From an uncultured Burkholderiales bacterium (GTDB lineage: Bacteria > Pseudomonadota > Gammaproteobacteria > Burkholderiales > Burkholderiaceae_C): a stretch of DNA of 42,164 bases. Of the stretch, positions 7,675-16,314 are shown piece by piece (the stretch's first letter is position 1; the number at the start of each line of letters is the position of its first letter). Position numbers and translations under genes: made by a program. Location: assembly GCA_903876885.1 (NCBI GenBank), contig CAIRBP010000116.1, forward strand, positions 1 through 42,164. Direction: 5' to 3'. The notes under the pieces are model-generated. The model made no database searches. It was not told the DNA's origin and was given only the letters and a program-made list of their open reading frames with translations.

Positions 7675-8493
7675 ATGAAATTCCACTCAATCAGCTTCAA
7701 AGAGAAATTCTTTAAACTCGTCGCGCTTTGTTCATTGGCTTTAGGTTTTCAACTAATGTCAACGGGTGTACAGGCTCAGTCCTCCTGGGACACTATTCAA
7801 AAGTCAAAGACTATTAAGATAGCTATACCGACTGATTTTCCGCCCTATGGCTTTGTCGGTATTGACCTTCAGCCCCAGGGCCTTGACGTAGAAATGGCTC
7901 AATTCATAGGGCAAAAACTTGGTGTCAAAGTCGAACTTGTGCCCGTCTCAAGTCCTAACCGAGTGGCTTATCTGCAAACCAAAAAGGTAGATCTGGTGAT
8001 CTCTACGCTAGGCAGAAATCCTGAGCGTGAAAAAGTGATTGACTTTACCCACGCTTATGCCCCTTACTATCAGGCTGTGTTTGCACCTAAAAGTCTCAAC
8101 GTCAAATCTTTTAATGATCTAGCTGGAAAAACAATTTCTGCAACAAGGGGATCATTGGAGGACACTGAGCTGACAAAGCTTGCTCCAGCGAGTGCGCAAA
8201 TTAAACGTTTTGAAGACAATAGCGCGACAGTGTCTGCTTTTGTGGCTGGGCAAGTGCAATCAATTGCAACAGGTGCTTCAGTTGCGGCTGCGTTAATACA
8301 GAAAAATCCTCAGTTAGGAGCTGAGTTCAAACTTCTCATAAAAGACTCTCCTTGTTTTATTGGTGTCGCAAAGGGAGAGGATACGCTGCGAACTAAAGTG
8401 AATGAAGTTATCACAGCTGCCTACAAGGCGGGTGACTTAGAGAAGCTTTCACAAAAATGGTTAGCCCGCTCAACCGGTGAATTACCCGAGTAG
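7675..8493 (+). CDS. ABC importer substrate-binding protein, family 3 (polar amino acid type)
   Basis: Periplasmic binding protein, 272 residues, signal peptide ending VQA (residue 34). Family 3 signatures are present: GLDVEMAQFIGQKLG (69-83), DLVIST near 106, R118 in NPEREKVIDF where the ligand carboxylate-binding Arg sits, and S160 in the GTT/GS loop. The segment that normally carries the amino-group-binding Asp reads GQVQSIATGAS (192-202) without an acidic residue. This suggests the ligand may not be an ordinary alpha-amino acid, which is inference. Two permease genes follow directly; no ATPase gene is next to them. The 218-bp region upstream is free of genes and presumably holds the promoter. 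Confidence 0.85.
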   Translation: MKFHSISFKEKFFKLVALCSLALGFQLMSTGVQAQSSWDTIQKSKTIKIAIPTDFPPYGFVGIDLQPQGLDVEMAQFIGQKLGVKVELVPVSSPNRVAYLQTKKVDLVISTLGRNPEREKVIDFTHAYAPYYQAVFAPKSLNVKSFNDLAGKTISATRGSLEDTELTKLAPASAQIKRFEDNSATVSAFVAGQVQSIATGASVAAALIQKNPQLGAEFKLLIKDSPCFIGVAKGEDTLRTKVNEVITAAYKAGDLEKLSQKWLARSTGELPE

Positions 8494-8528
8494 TTTGAGT
8501 TGCGATTGGCTACTTTTTTAGATTTGTT

Positions 8529-9206
8529 ATGAACGTCGAACTTGACTTTTCCGCAGTTCTCACGGACTGGCCTATTTTGGTCAACGGAGTTGCTTGGACT
8601 TTGGGCTTAACGGTAGTGAGTGCAGTCTTTGGTGTACTCTCTGGTTTGGTTCTGGCTTGGATTCGGATTCAGGCCTGGCCAATATGCGGCTCGTTCATAA
8701 AAATCTATGTTGAGTTGATTCGCAATACCCCGTTTATTGTCCAGCTTTTCTTTGTTTTTTTCGGTCTCCCAGAATTAGGTTTAAGACTAAGTGCAGAGAT
8801 GTCCTCAGTTCTTGCAATGGTGATTAACCTGAGCGCGTATTCAACTGAAATATTTAGAGCAGGTATTGATTCGACCTCCTCAGGTCAAATCCAAGCAGGA
8901 GAGAGTCTAGGACTGTCAAAGTTTCAAGTTTTTGTATATGTAATTTTGCCGCCTGCACTGTTTAAAGTTTGGCCCGCTTTAGTTGCTCAAATTATTATTG
9001 TGATGTTGGGGTCTGCAGTGTGCGGTCAAATATCGACCCAAGAGTTATCCTATTCTGCTAACCTTATTCAAAGTCGTAACTTCAGAGCGTTTGAGGCTTT
9101 TATTATTGCAGCATCGGTCTATTTATTGATGGCTATCGCAGTTCGTTGGCTTTTGAACCGTTTAGGCAGAAACTTTGTTTTTAAAGGTTTAATACAAAAT
9201 GGTTGA
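8529..9206 (+). CDS. Amino-acid type ABC transporter permease (first subunit)
   Basis: Inner-membrane permease of the HisMQ/GlnP group, 225 residues with about five membrane segments. The N-terminal signature ELIRNTPFIVQLFF near residue 63 is typical of polar amino-acid permeases, and the cytoplasmic ATPase-docking loop reads QAGESLGLSKFQVFVYVILP near residue 120. It lies 35 bases after the binding-protein gene, and its end overlaps the second permease by 8 bases, so the three genes form one operon and the two permeases probably make a heterodimer. Confidence 0.88.
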   Translation: MNVELDFSAVLTDWPILVNGVAWTLGLTVVSAVFGVLSGLVLAWIRIQAWPICGSFIKIYVELIRNTPFIVQLFFVFFGLPELGLRLSAEMSSVLAMVINLSAYSTEIFRAGIDSTSSGQIQAGESLGLSKFQVFVYVILPPALFKVWPALVAQIIIVMLGSAVCGQISTQELSYSANLIQSRNFRAFEAFIIAASVYLLMAIAVRWLLNRLGRNFVFKGLIQNG

Positions 9207-9846
9207 ATTTGCTTTTTGGGATATTTTCCGCAATTTGCTCTTAGCAACTCGTTGGACTCTTTTGTTGTCGGTCATTGCATTGTTTGGAGGAGCTATTCTT
9301 GCTTTTGCGCTTTTGATTTTGAGGCTGATAAACCGCAAAACTTTAAATTTTTTAATATCCATTTACGTTGAAATATTCCAGGGAACTCCACTGTTGATGC
9401 AACTTTTTTTGTTTTACTTTGGGCTTGCATTATTTGGATTTGATACCTCTGTTTGGTGGTCTGCCAGTGCAGCCTTGATCCTTTACACAGGCGCCTACCT
9501 CACCGAGATCTGGACAGGTTGTGTTCGGGCTGTTCCAAATGGGCAGTGGTTTGCGGGAAAAAGTCTTGGTTTTAGCTTTATTCAACAGTTACGTTGGATA
9601 ATTTTCCCCCAGGTATACCGTTTAAGCGTCGCACCTACTGTTGGTTTTTTAGTGCAAGTCATTAAAGGCACCGCTTTAACTTCGGTCATTGGTTTTGTTG
9701 AGCTCACTAAGGCCGGTACGATGATATCTAACGTGACCTTCAAGCCGTTTCTTGTTTTTGCTTGTGTTGCACTCATTTATTTTGCGATCTGTTTCCCGCT
9801 CTCTTGGATTGCAACCAGGCTTGAAATTCGCTTCGCAAGAGCTTGA
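9199..9846 (+). CDS. Amino-acid type ABC transporter permease (second subunit)
   Basis: Partner permease, 215 residues with about five membrane segments. It has the family signature VEIFQGTPLLMQLFLFYFG near residue 56 and an ATPase-docking loop AGKSLGFSFIQQLRWIIFPQ near residue 117. The ATG lies inside the end of the first permease gene (8-base overlap), which implies translational coupling. After it comes an MFS gene rather than the expected ATP-binding subunit, and no ABC ATPase gene occurs anywhere in the window. The complex must borrow an ATPase from elsewhere in the genome. Confidence 0.88.
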   Translation: MVEFAFWDIFRNLLLATRWTLLLSVIALFGGAILAFALLILRLINRKTLNFLISIYVEIFQGTPLLMQLFLFYFGLALFGFDTSVWWSASAALILYTGAYLTEIWTGCVRAVPNGQWFAGKSLGFSFIQQLRWIIFPQVYRLSVAPTVGFLVQVIKGTALTSVIGFVELTKAGTMISNVTFKPFLVFACVALIYFAICFPLSWIATRLEIRFARA

Positions 9847-9892
9847 TCATAAAGTCGTCTAATTTCAATCAAACTCTATAAAAACACTAAGA

Positions 9893-11311
9893 TTGCCTGG
9901 TTTGTCGTACTCTAAACTTATTCAAAAACTAAGCCTCATGGCTGTCCCGTTAATAGTGGCCACCTCCTTCTTTATGGAGAATTTAGACGGTACGATTATC
10001 GCCACTGCCTTACCTCAAATCGCTGATTCTTTGGGAGTTAATGCAGTTGATATGAGTGCGGGACTAACAGCTTACTTGGTCACGATCGCTATCTTCATTC
10101 CTGTCAGTGGATGGGTGGCTGATCGATTTGGCTCACAACTGGTGTTTGGTTCAGCCATTGCTGTGTTCACTCTATCCTCGATTCTTTGTGGGTTTTGTTC
10201 AAGTTATCAACAATTTATTTTTGCCAGAATGCTTCAAGGACTTGGTGGAGCGCTAATGGTTCCGGTCGGGCGCTTGGTTGTATTGAGGACTACGCCTAAG
10301 CATGAGCTTTTAAAAACCGTTGCATTCATAACTTGGCCTGGTTTGGTGGCTCCAATTATTGGGCCTCCGCTTGGCGGCTTCATTACTAGTTATTTCACCT
10401 GGCGTTGGATCTTTTTTTTAAATGTCCCATTAGGGCTTGTTGGCATGTACTGTGTTAGGAGGTTCATTAAAAACCAAATAGCAGATATAAAAAAACCGCT
10501 CGACTGGATTGGTTTTATATTGATAGGTGGGTGTTTAGCCACGATGCTCATTGGACTTGAAAAAATTGGTCAAGAGCAAATAAATACCGAATCCTTTAGC
10601 TACTGTTTGGTCAGTTTAATTCTTGGCTGCTTATCGTATTTTCACTGTATGAGGTGTGAACATCCTTTGTTGGACTTCTCCATACTAAAGATCCAGACTT
10701 TTTCTACAACTTTTTTTTATGGCTCTATGAACCGAGCCCTCGTTGGAATCACCCCGTTTTTAGCTCCCCTGATGTTTCAAGTGGCGTTTGGATACTCTTC
10801 CTTTATCTCTGGTTTATTGTTCCTAGGGGCTGCCCTTGGCAATTTAGGTCTTAAACCCATGACCACTTCAATTCTTAAACGCTTTGGTTTTCGTAATGTG
10901 TTAATTTATAACGGTTTGATCTGCGCCCTAGCGGCTGCATTATGTGCGTGCCTGAACGCGCAGACGAGTGTTTGGGTGATTACTTTGGTCATGTTGATTT
11001 ACGGTCTAAGTCGCTCCATGCAGTTCACCTGTTTTCAGGTTTTAGCTTTTGTAGACGTGCCAGAGAACAAGATGAGTGCAGCTAATACTTTATTTAGTAC
11101 AGTGTCTCAACTGTGTTTTGGAGTGGGAATTGCGCTTGGAGCCTTGGTTGTGCATACAACTATGTTTTTGGGTAAGCATGACAAAGCGACGCAGGTAGAT
11201 TTTTCTCTGGCTTTTATTACCGTTGCATTTGCAATTTTTATATTCCTAATTGGATATCTCAAATTAAAACCAGATGCGGGTTCACATGTCAGCTTACACA
11301 ACAAATCTTGA
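9893..11311 (+). CDS. MFS transporter, DHA2 (EmrB/QacA) family
   Basis: Proton-coupled transporter, about 472 residues, consistent with the 14-helix DHA2 type. The first helix has DGTIIATALPQI, the DHA2 motif D1; motif A follows as GWVADRFGSQLV near residue 73, with the motif C region GPPLGGFI near 157. The frame opens with a TTG at 9893; the first ATG, at 9938, would begin right at helix 1, so the exact start is uncertain. It begins 46 bases after the ABC permease gene in the same direction and may share its transcript. DHA2 proteins usually export drugs or metabolites, and export of a pathway by-product is one possibility. Confidence 0.85.
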   Translation: MPGLSYSKLIQKLSLMAVPLIVATSFFMENLDGTIIATALPQIADSLGVNAVDMSAGLTAYLVTIAIFIPVSGWVADRFGSQLVFGSAIAVFTLSSILCGFCSSYQQFIFARMLQGLGGALMVPVGRLVVLRTTPKHELLKTVAFITWPGLVAPIIGPPLGGFITSYFTWRWIFFLNVPLGLVGMYCVRRFIKNQIADIKKPLDWIGFILIGGCLATMLIGLEKIGQEQINTESFSYCLVSLILGCLSYFHCMRCEHPLLDFSILKIQTFSTTFFYGSMNRALVGITPFLAPLMFQVAFGYSSFISGLLFLGAALGNLGLKPMTTSILKRFGFRNVLIYNGLICALAAALCACLNAQTSVWVITLVMLIYGLSRSMQFTCFQVLAFVDVPENKMSAANTLFSTVSQLCFGVGIALGALVVHTTMFLGKHDKATQVDFSLAFITVAFAIFIFLIGYLKLKPDAGSHVSLHNKS

Positions 11312-11403
11312 TGGCTTTGGTGAGTGGTGTCAATTCGGCCTAATAATGAGTCTAAGAGCTTTAACGCAGGGTAAAATTTAAAGCAATTTAAAGGAATTCG
11401 TAT

Positions 11404-12279
11404 ATGAGCAAAACAATCTTAACCTGCGCTGTTACGGGCAATTTGACCAAGCCAGAGATGACCCCGTATCTGCCTATTACTCCTAAACAAATTGCAGATT
11501 CTTGTCTAGGCGCTGCGGAGGCGGGTGCTGCTGTGGTGCATATCCATGTCCGCGATCCCCTAACCGGTAAGCCCTCCATGGAGCTTGACCATTACGCTGA
11601 GGTTATGCATCTAATCAAGGCGCAAAATAAAGAACTCGTCATCAACTTGACTACGGGTCCAGGCGGACGTTTTGTGCCCTCAGAGGATGACCCAAAGACG
11701 TTTGCTCCCGGTACAACGCTTTGCCACCCTCTAAAGCGGGTTGAGCATATAACCAAGCTGAAGCCAGATATTTCCACTCTGGATCTAAACACAATGAATT
11801 CTGGGCCCGATGTAGTTATCAATACTCCCAGTAATGTGCGGAAGATGGCAAAAGTGATACGCGATGCGGGTGTTCTTCCAGAAATTGAAATATTTGACAC
11901 AGGAGATCTCAACCTGGCCAAAGATTTAATAAAAGAAGGTGTGTTGGAGGGGCCTGGTCTGTACACCTTCGTGATGGGTGTTAAGTATGGTCTCAACACA
12001 GATCCTGCGACACTGCTTTATATGCGTGATCAGTTGCCTCAGGGCGCAAAATGGGCGGCGTTTGGTATAGCTAAAGCCGAGTTCCCAATTGTTGCCCAAG
12101 CTTGGCTTTACGGGGGGCATGTCAGGGTAGGAATGGAGGACAACATTTACCTTGAAAAAGGAGTCCTGTGTGAGACAAATGCTCAATTGGTGGAACGGGC
12201 GCACCGAATTATTAAGGACCTAGGCGGTGAACTCGCAAGTTCTTCCGAAGCTCGTGAGTTACTAGGTCTGAAAAAATAA
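11404..12279 (+). CDS. BKACE family enzyme (DUF849, beta-keto acid cleavage)
   Basis: Zinc-dependent enzyme of the 3-keto-5-aminohexanoate cleavage family, which condenses a beta-keto acid with acetyl-CoA and splits it to acetoacetate plus a new CoA ester. The 291-residue length is normal. The metal and substrate motif HIHVRD is present with H46, H48, R50 and D51; TGNLTKPEMTPYLPITP at the start and NLTTGPGG near residue 79 are also family features. A good ribosome site (AAAGGAATTC) precedes the ATG. No lysine-fermentation genes are near, so the true substrate is another beta-keto acid, perhaps from carnitine-like or dicarboxylic compounds as in other family members. The 92-bp gap to the MFS gene leaves room for its own promoter. 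Confidence 0.9.
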   Translation: MSKTILTCAVTGNLTKPEMTPYLPITPKQIADSCLGAAEAGAAVVHIHVRDPLTGKPSMELDHYAEVMHLIKAQNKELVINLTTGPGGRFVPSEDDPKTFAPGTTLCHPLKRVEHITKLKPDISTLDLNTMNSGPDVVINTPSNVRKMAKVIRDAGVLPEIEIFDTGDLNLAKDLIKEGVLEGPGLYTFVMGVKYGLNTDPATLLYMRDQLPQGAKWAAFGIAKAEFPIVAQAWLYGGHVRVGMEDNIYLEKGVLCETNAQLVERAHRIIKDLGGELASSSEARELLGLKK

Positions 12280-12284
12280 TGGAT

Positions 12285-12461
12285 CTATTTTAGTGCGGGG
12301 TTTTTAATGACACAAAATAAAACCGCAGGAATGCTCACAAAGGGAGGGTAGATCAGTCCAAGGGTTAACCACTCACTAAATGAATCCCCGTGTTTGTTAG
12401 CGTACCACGCACAAAAAATACCTGAAGCGGCCGTTAAGACCATATAAACAATAAGTTCCAT
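12285..12461 (-). CDS. Small 58-residue membrane protein
   Basis: I found this gene by reading the minus strand between the BKACE stop and position 12480. The ATG at 12461-12459 has AGGA seven bases upstream, the frame runs 58 codons to TAG at 12287-12285, and the product (starting MELIVYMVLTAASG) has two hydrophobic segments, about residues 2-20 and 32-52, joined by a short polar loop ANKHGDSFSE. It fills almost the whole space, stopping 5 bases from the convergent BKACE stop. I do not recognise a family. The good ribosome site and hairpin-like two-helix layout support a real gene. Confidence 0.62.
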   Translation of the reverse strand: MELIVYMVLTAASGIFCAWYANKHGDSFSEWLTLGLIYPPFVSIPAVLFCVIKNPALK

Positions 12462-12674
12462 AGTTTTTCCTAAGACGATTGATTGAAATCTTGGAATTCA
12501 ACTTAAGTCTTGCACCGAAAAACTTTGAATTAAATTGCAAAAGCTAGTGCAGATTATTATTTACACTTTATTTATTAACGGATGAATCTTACTCGCTTTT
12601 AGTGTGCTTTTAGATGGACTAACCCTATGTTTGGTTGAATTTTTAATTTAACTTTTCCAACGAGTTCTTTGAGC
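12462..12674. other. Gene-free spacer, 213 bp
   Basis: AT-rich spacer between the start of the 58-residue membrane protein gene and the stop of the secreted protein gene, both on the minus strand. It should contain the promoter of the small membrane protein. I see no clear hairpin with a T-run, and no open frame worth calling. Confidence 0.4.
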
Positions 12675-13193
12675 TCAGTGAACAAGACTGCAGTCCTGAG
12701 TTTCTGAGGTGTGAAGCATCGGTCTGTTGGTGTTTAATTTATTTGTGGTCGTATTGAGCTCGAACCGGTTCAGAAATGGCAGACCTCTGAATTCAAACCG
12801 TATTAAATCCCCTTTTACGTAATAGATAGAGACGAGGTTGTAGGGTTTTACTCCCAAGTCACTTCCGTCTTTTTTGGAACCAACAAAGACCCAACCGTCA
12901 TAGAAGAGGAATGCATTCTTACCGCATTGCCAAAGCCGTCCGATTCCCTTGCCTTCTTTGATTATTTTTTGAAACTTATCCTTGTTTTCATCAGTGATGA
13001 GTGAATAAGCTGTTTTATCAATCTCATGCGCTTCGTAGTACTGACTTAATTCTTGGGTAAAAGCGGTTCCTGAGATTAGGATCGTACCTAAAAAAGTCAA
13101 CTTGATATTAGTTAAAACTTTTGTGAGGGTACGCATTAGGGGAAGTAACAACTGAGGCGGGACGCGTTGTTGATTCATTAAACTCAAGCTCAT
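12675..13193 (-). CDS. Secreted protein of unknown function
   Basis: No family recognised. The 172-residue product has a signal peptide around residues 20-47 (TFLGTILISGTAFT-QELS), which would be cleaner if translation starts at Met20 (13136) rather than Met1. The mature part is a small mixed domain with two cysteines (C90 and C168) and aromatic strands such as NAFLFYDGWVFVG and YNLVSIYYVKGD. It follows the TRAP permease gene on the same strand after a 45-bp gap containing a tandem repeat, so read-through from the TRAP operon is possible. Confidence 0.55.
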   Translation of the reverse strand: MSLSLMNQQRVPPQLLLPLMRTLTKVLTNIKLTFLGTILISGTAFTQELSQYYEAHEIDKTAYSLITDENKDKFQKIIKEGKGIGRLWQCGKNAFLFYDGWVFVGSKKDGSDLGVKPYNLVSIYYVKGDLIRFEFRGLPFLNRFELNTTTNKLNTNRPMLHTSETQDCSLVH

Positions 13194-13220
13194 AAGAGCT
13201 TTGTTTATTGCACTACCAGT

Positions 13221-13247
13221 CCAACTAGCTTGACTAGCTTAACTAGC
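13221..13247 (-). repeat. Three 9-bp tandem repeats over the dctM stop codon
   Basis: On the minus strand the sequence is GCTAGTTAA, GCTAGTCAA, GCTAGTTGG: three copies of a 9-bp unit. The first copy contains the last two codons (Ala-Ser) and the TAA stop of the TRAP large permease. Because the unit is three codons long, changes in copy number keep the frame, and a single change in that stop would extend the protein into the next copies. Confidence 0.7.
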
Positions 13248-14603
13248 TCTAGAGGAGACGGCTCCAAACACGTAATCAGGCATACCAAGGACCAGCTGTG
13301 GGAACAGGCACAACAGGAAAACTGCAAACATAATTAGGAACACAAATGGCAGGGTCCCCCAAACCACATCTTTTAAAGGTATGTCGGGTGCAATGTTGTT
13401 GATTACGAAGATATTCAAACCGACAGGTGGGTGGATTAGCCCCATCTCCATGATGACTGACATAACCACGCCAAACCAAATTAAATCAAAGCCCTGAGCT
13501 CTAAGAGGGGGCAATATGATGGGCGCAGTCATTAAAATGATACTGACAGGTGGGAGGAAGAAACCTAGGATCACGACCAAGGCGGAGACAGCCATGAAAA
13601 GGGTCCATTTAGACAAATGAAGATCGACTACCCACTCGGCTGCGCTTTGGCTGATATGCAAGTAACTCATCACGTATGAGTAAAGAAGTGACATGCCGAT
13701 AATCATCATCAACATAGTCGCCTCAGACAGCGTGCTGGTAAAGATAGGTTTTAAATCTGAGAATTTGTAAGCGCCGTATACAACAGCGATCAATACAAGT
13801 GCAAGTATGGCACCAAGACCAGCGGTCTCAGAGGGCGTTGCAAAACCGCCGTACAAAGCAAGCATCACGCCGAGCAAGAGTGTAAGAAAGGGCAAAACTT
13901 TGGGAAGTGCTGCAAATTTTTCCCGAACGCTATAGTTATCGACCTGAAGGATACGGGCACGTTCGCCACCTTGATCGGCAATCTTTTGAGCTGCTGAAAC
14001 CTCTGATCTGTACTTAAACATGCCGTAAAGGGCAAACAAAACAACCAATAAAAGCCCTGGAATAATTCCGGCCAGGAAAAGTCTACCAAGCGACTGTTCC
14101 GCCGCAACGGCAAATAATATGAGAGTTATCGAGGGGGGGAGCAAAATACCAAGCGTTCCACCCGCTGCAACTAAACCAGCACAAAGTCTGGCTGAATAGC
14201 CCCGCTGACGCATCTCAGGTATTGCGGAGCTACCAATCGCTGAGCAGGTCGCAGCGCTAGAGCCGGCCATGGCAGCAAAAAGTCCGCAGGCAATCGTCAC
14301 CGCTATCCCTAATCCACCGGGAACCTTTGATAGCCAGATGTGAAGTGCTGAGTACAAATCCTTGCCTGCACGGCTCTTTCCAATAGCCGCCCCCTTTAAG
14401 ATAAACAGTGGTATTGTCAAAAGGGTGATACTGGCCATTTCTTCATAAACGTTTTGAGCGACCGTATCTAAAGAGGCGTGGGGCATAAAGAAGTACATGA
14501 AAACGGAGGCAACTGAGCCAAGTGCAAATGCGATTGGCATTCCTGAGAATAAAACCGTAATTGTGGCTAGACCGAATAGCAGTCCAATTTGAAGGGTAGT
14601 CAT
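13239..14603 (-). CDS. dctM: TRAP transporter large permease subunit
   Basis: Inner-membrane 12-helix (plus) permease of a tripartite ATP-independent periplasmic transporter, driven by an ion gradient. Family features are SGMPIAFALG at the start, LTIPLFILKGAAIGKS, GSSAATCSAIGSSAIPEM near residue 115, GILLPPSITLILFA, FGVVMSVIMEMGLIHPPVGLN near 390, and an end typical of DctM. I use ATG 14603, giving 454 residues, because it lies one base after the DctQ stop and gives the normal DctM N-terminus; a TTG at 14630 would overlap DctQ by 26 bases. It acts with the DctQ and DctP genes upstream in one operon. Confidence 0.92.
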   Translation of the reverse strand: MTTLQIGLLFGLATITVLFSGMPIAFALGSVASVFMYFFMPHASLDTVAQNVYEEMASITLLTIPLFILKGAAIGKSRAGKDLYSALHIWLSKVPGGLGIAVTIACGLFAAMAGSSAATCSAIGSSAIPEMRQRGYSARLCAGLVAAGGTLGILLPPSITLILFAVAAEQSLGRLFLAGIIPGLLLVVLFALYGMFKYRSEVSAAQKIADQGGERARILQVDNYSVREKFAALPKVLPFLTLLLGVMLALYGGFATPSETAGLGAILALVLIAVVYGAYKFSDLKPIFTSTLSEATMLMMIIGMSLLYSYVMSYLHISQSAAEWVVDLHLSKWTLFMAVSALVVILGFFLPPVSIILMTAPIILPPLRAQGFDLIWFGVVMSVIMEMGLIHPPVGLNIFVINNIAPDIPLKDVVWGTLPFVFLIMFAVFLLCLFPQLVLGMPDYVFGAVSSRAS

Positions 14604-14604
14604 A

Positions 14605-15129
14605 TTAGGAGTGGCTAGTGCTGTTATCAATTGAGTGAGGGTGCATCCATGCAGTAGCAGCCGATAAAATCTGGATGAACAGGACTAATGCGAGTAATGA
14701 GGTGCCAATGGCCATGCAGCTGTAAGGTATCCAAAGTGGCGCTCCAAAAGCAGATCCAGAAATTTGGTGATCCTCAATAGCCTCAAGTAAGAGAGTCCAG
14801 GATTTCCAAGTAAAGAAAGCGCAAAATAAAAAAGACATGACGTCACTCAGCAGTCGTCTTGCTTTATCAATCCCTGGGCTTAAGACCGCCGATAGTGCTT
14901 GAATACCAATGTGACCCCTAGAGTGCTGGACCCATGCGCATGACAAAAATGTAGCGCCTACTAATAAAAATATTGTGACCTCATCTTGCCAATCGCTAGG
15001 AATTTTAAAAAGATACCTTGCTGTTGCCTCCCAAGAGAGAATACAACCCGCAATTGCAATTGCCACAGTGCAAAAAAAGACTATTAACTTATTCAACGCA
15101 ACGATTAATGATTCAAGTGCTTTAAGCAT
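14605..15129 (-). CDS. dctQ: TRAP transporter small permease subunit
   Basis: Four-helix membrane protein of 174 residues that pairs with DctM. It shows the DctQ pattern W-QDEVTIFLLVGATFLSCAW followed by the HIGIQAL motif near residue 72, and alternating hydrophobic helices. It sits between dctP and dctM, with a 1-base gap to the dctM start and a 130-base gap after dctP. That gap holds the short inverted repeats TCGGT-A-ACCGA and AACAC-TATAC-GTGTT, which could trim or stabilise the mRNA so that DctP is made in excess, as is common in TRAP operons; that role is inferred. Confidence 0.9.
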   Translation of the reverse strand: MLKALESLIVALNKLIVFFCTVAIAIAGCILSWEATARYLFKIPSDWQDEVTIFLLVGATFLSCAWVQHSRGHIGIQALSAVLSPGIDKARRLLSDVMSFLFCAFFTWKSWTLLLEAIEDHQISGSAFGAPLWIPYSCMAIGTSLLALVLFIQILSAATAWMHPHSIDNSTSHS

Positions 15130-15259
15130 GAAATAGTAAGTTCTAAATTGGTCGGTAACCGAACACTATACGTGTTTAGATGAACACACCAGGGGTAGCC
15201 CTGCTTGTGAATATTTACCTAACGCGTGAGTGTTCAGTCGTTAATGTGCGGCTGAGTGA
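15130..15259 (-). promoter_or_regulatory. dctP-dctQ spacer with two short hairpins
   Basis: The 130-bp spacer inside the TRAP operon contains TCGGT-A-ACCGA near 15152 and AACAC-TATAC-GTGTT near 15164. Both are short (5-bp arms) and have no T-run. They may be processing or partial termination structures that set the DctP to DctQM ratio. Confidence 0.3.
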
Positions 15260-16291
15260 TTAGCTGACCGCTTGTGCAAGTTTTAGGAACCGATCGCATT
15301 CTGCACTTCTATTGGAGAAATCAGCCCAAGCAGTTTCTTGAGCGATTTTCTTCCATTTTGCGATGATTGCATCATCCATATCAAAAACTTTCGCACCAGT
15401 TGCTTTGTAAACAGTTGCAACTTCCTTGTCATCAGCCTTGGCCATTGTTGTAGCAAAGCTCTCAAGTTCGAGGCCCACTTCATCAATTGCTTTTTGCTGA
15501 GAGCTACTAAGCGCATCATAAACTGCTTTGGACATTAAGAGCGGCTCAAACATGAACCAAAAGCTCTTTCCTCGCCCAGTGGTTAAGGCCTTGGAGATCT
15601 CTTCGAGTCTGAAAGATATTAGGCTTGTGGATGAGGTGACTGCTGCGTCAAGGGATCCTGTTTGCATTGCAGGATATATTTCATTGGATGGGACGCTGGA
15701 GATAATGCCCCCTGCACCTTTGAGCATCAAATCCATTTCACGGCTACCACCGCGAATCTTCAGCCCCTTAACATCATCAGGATTTACAACTGGTAAGGAG
15801 CGACTTACAACCCCTCCCGCTTGCCAAATCCAAGTAACAATTTTCACGCCCTTGGCATCTAACAGTTTAGTGAGCTCACGACCAATCTCCGCCTTTTTCC
15901 AAGCCATGCCTTGTTCATAGGAAGTCACCATACAAGGCATCAATCCGATATTTACCTCTTGAACTTCGCCTCCAGCATATGCCAATGGGTAAAGCGAGAG
16001 ATCAAGTGCGGACTTGCGTAAAGCAGAGAACTGTGCAACTGTCTTCATCAGCGAAGAGCCGGGATAGATCTCAAACTTTAATTCGCCTTTGGTTTTCTTT
16101 TCAACATCTTGGGCGAATTTTCGAGTTAAGCGGTCTCTGAAATCCCCTTTGTCGATAGTCCCACCGGGGAACTGATGTGAGATTTTGAGGGTTTTGGGGT
16201 CTGCAGCAAATGCAGATTGATCAGCTGAAAAAAACACCCCTGCGGAGGTGCCCGCGGCCATTGATTTAAGTACAGTTCTGCGATTGATCAT
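15260..16291 (-). CDS. dctP: TRAP transporter substrate-binding protein, Tat-type leader
   Basis: Periplasmic DctP-family binding protein; 343 residues from ATG 16291 (a TTG at 16315 would add eight). The leader has a twin-arginine motif NRRTVLK and ends near SAFA-ADP, so Tat export is likely, as for other TRAP binding proteins of this group. Family parts are LKISHQFPGG at the mature start, DVKGLKIRGGSREMDLM with the Arg that usually binds the ligand carboxylate, and SNEIYPAMQTGSLDAAV. The likely ligand is a small carboxylate; which one is not readable. It is the first gene of the dctPQM operon, with paired direct repeats upstream. Confidence 0.9.
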   Translation of the reverse strand: MINRRTVLKSMAAGTSAGVFFSADQSAFAADPKTLKISHQFPGGTIDKGDFRDRLTRKFAQDVEKKTKGELKFEIYPGSSLMKTVAQFSALRKSALDLSLYPLAYAGGEVQEVNIGLMPCMVTSYEQGMAWKKAEIGRELTKLLDAKGVKIVTWIWQAGGVVSRSLPVVNPDDVKGLKIRGGSREMDLMLKGAGGIISSVPSNEIYPAMQTGSLDAAVTSSTSLISFRLEEISKALTTGRGKSFWFMFEPLLMSKAVYDALSSSQQKAIDEVGLELESFATTMAKADDKEVATVYKATGAKVFDMDDAIIAKWKKIAQETAWADFSNRSAECDRFLKLAQAVS

Positions 16292-16314
16292 ATTAGAGTC
16301 TCGTTTGGTCAGCA

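Noticed and set aside
13221-13247. CRISPR-like repeats
   Set aside because: Direct tandem 9-bp units without spacers; no cas genes.
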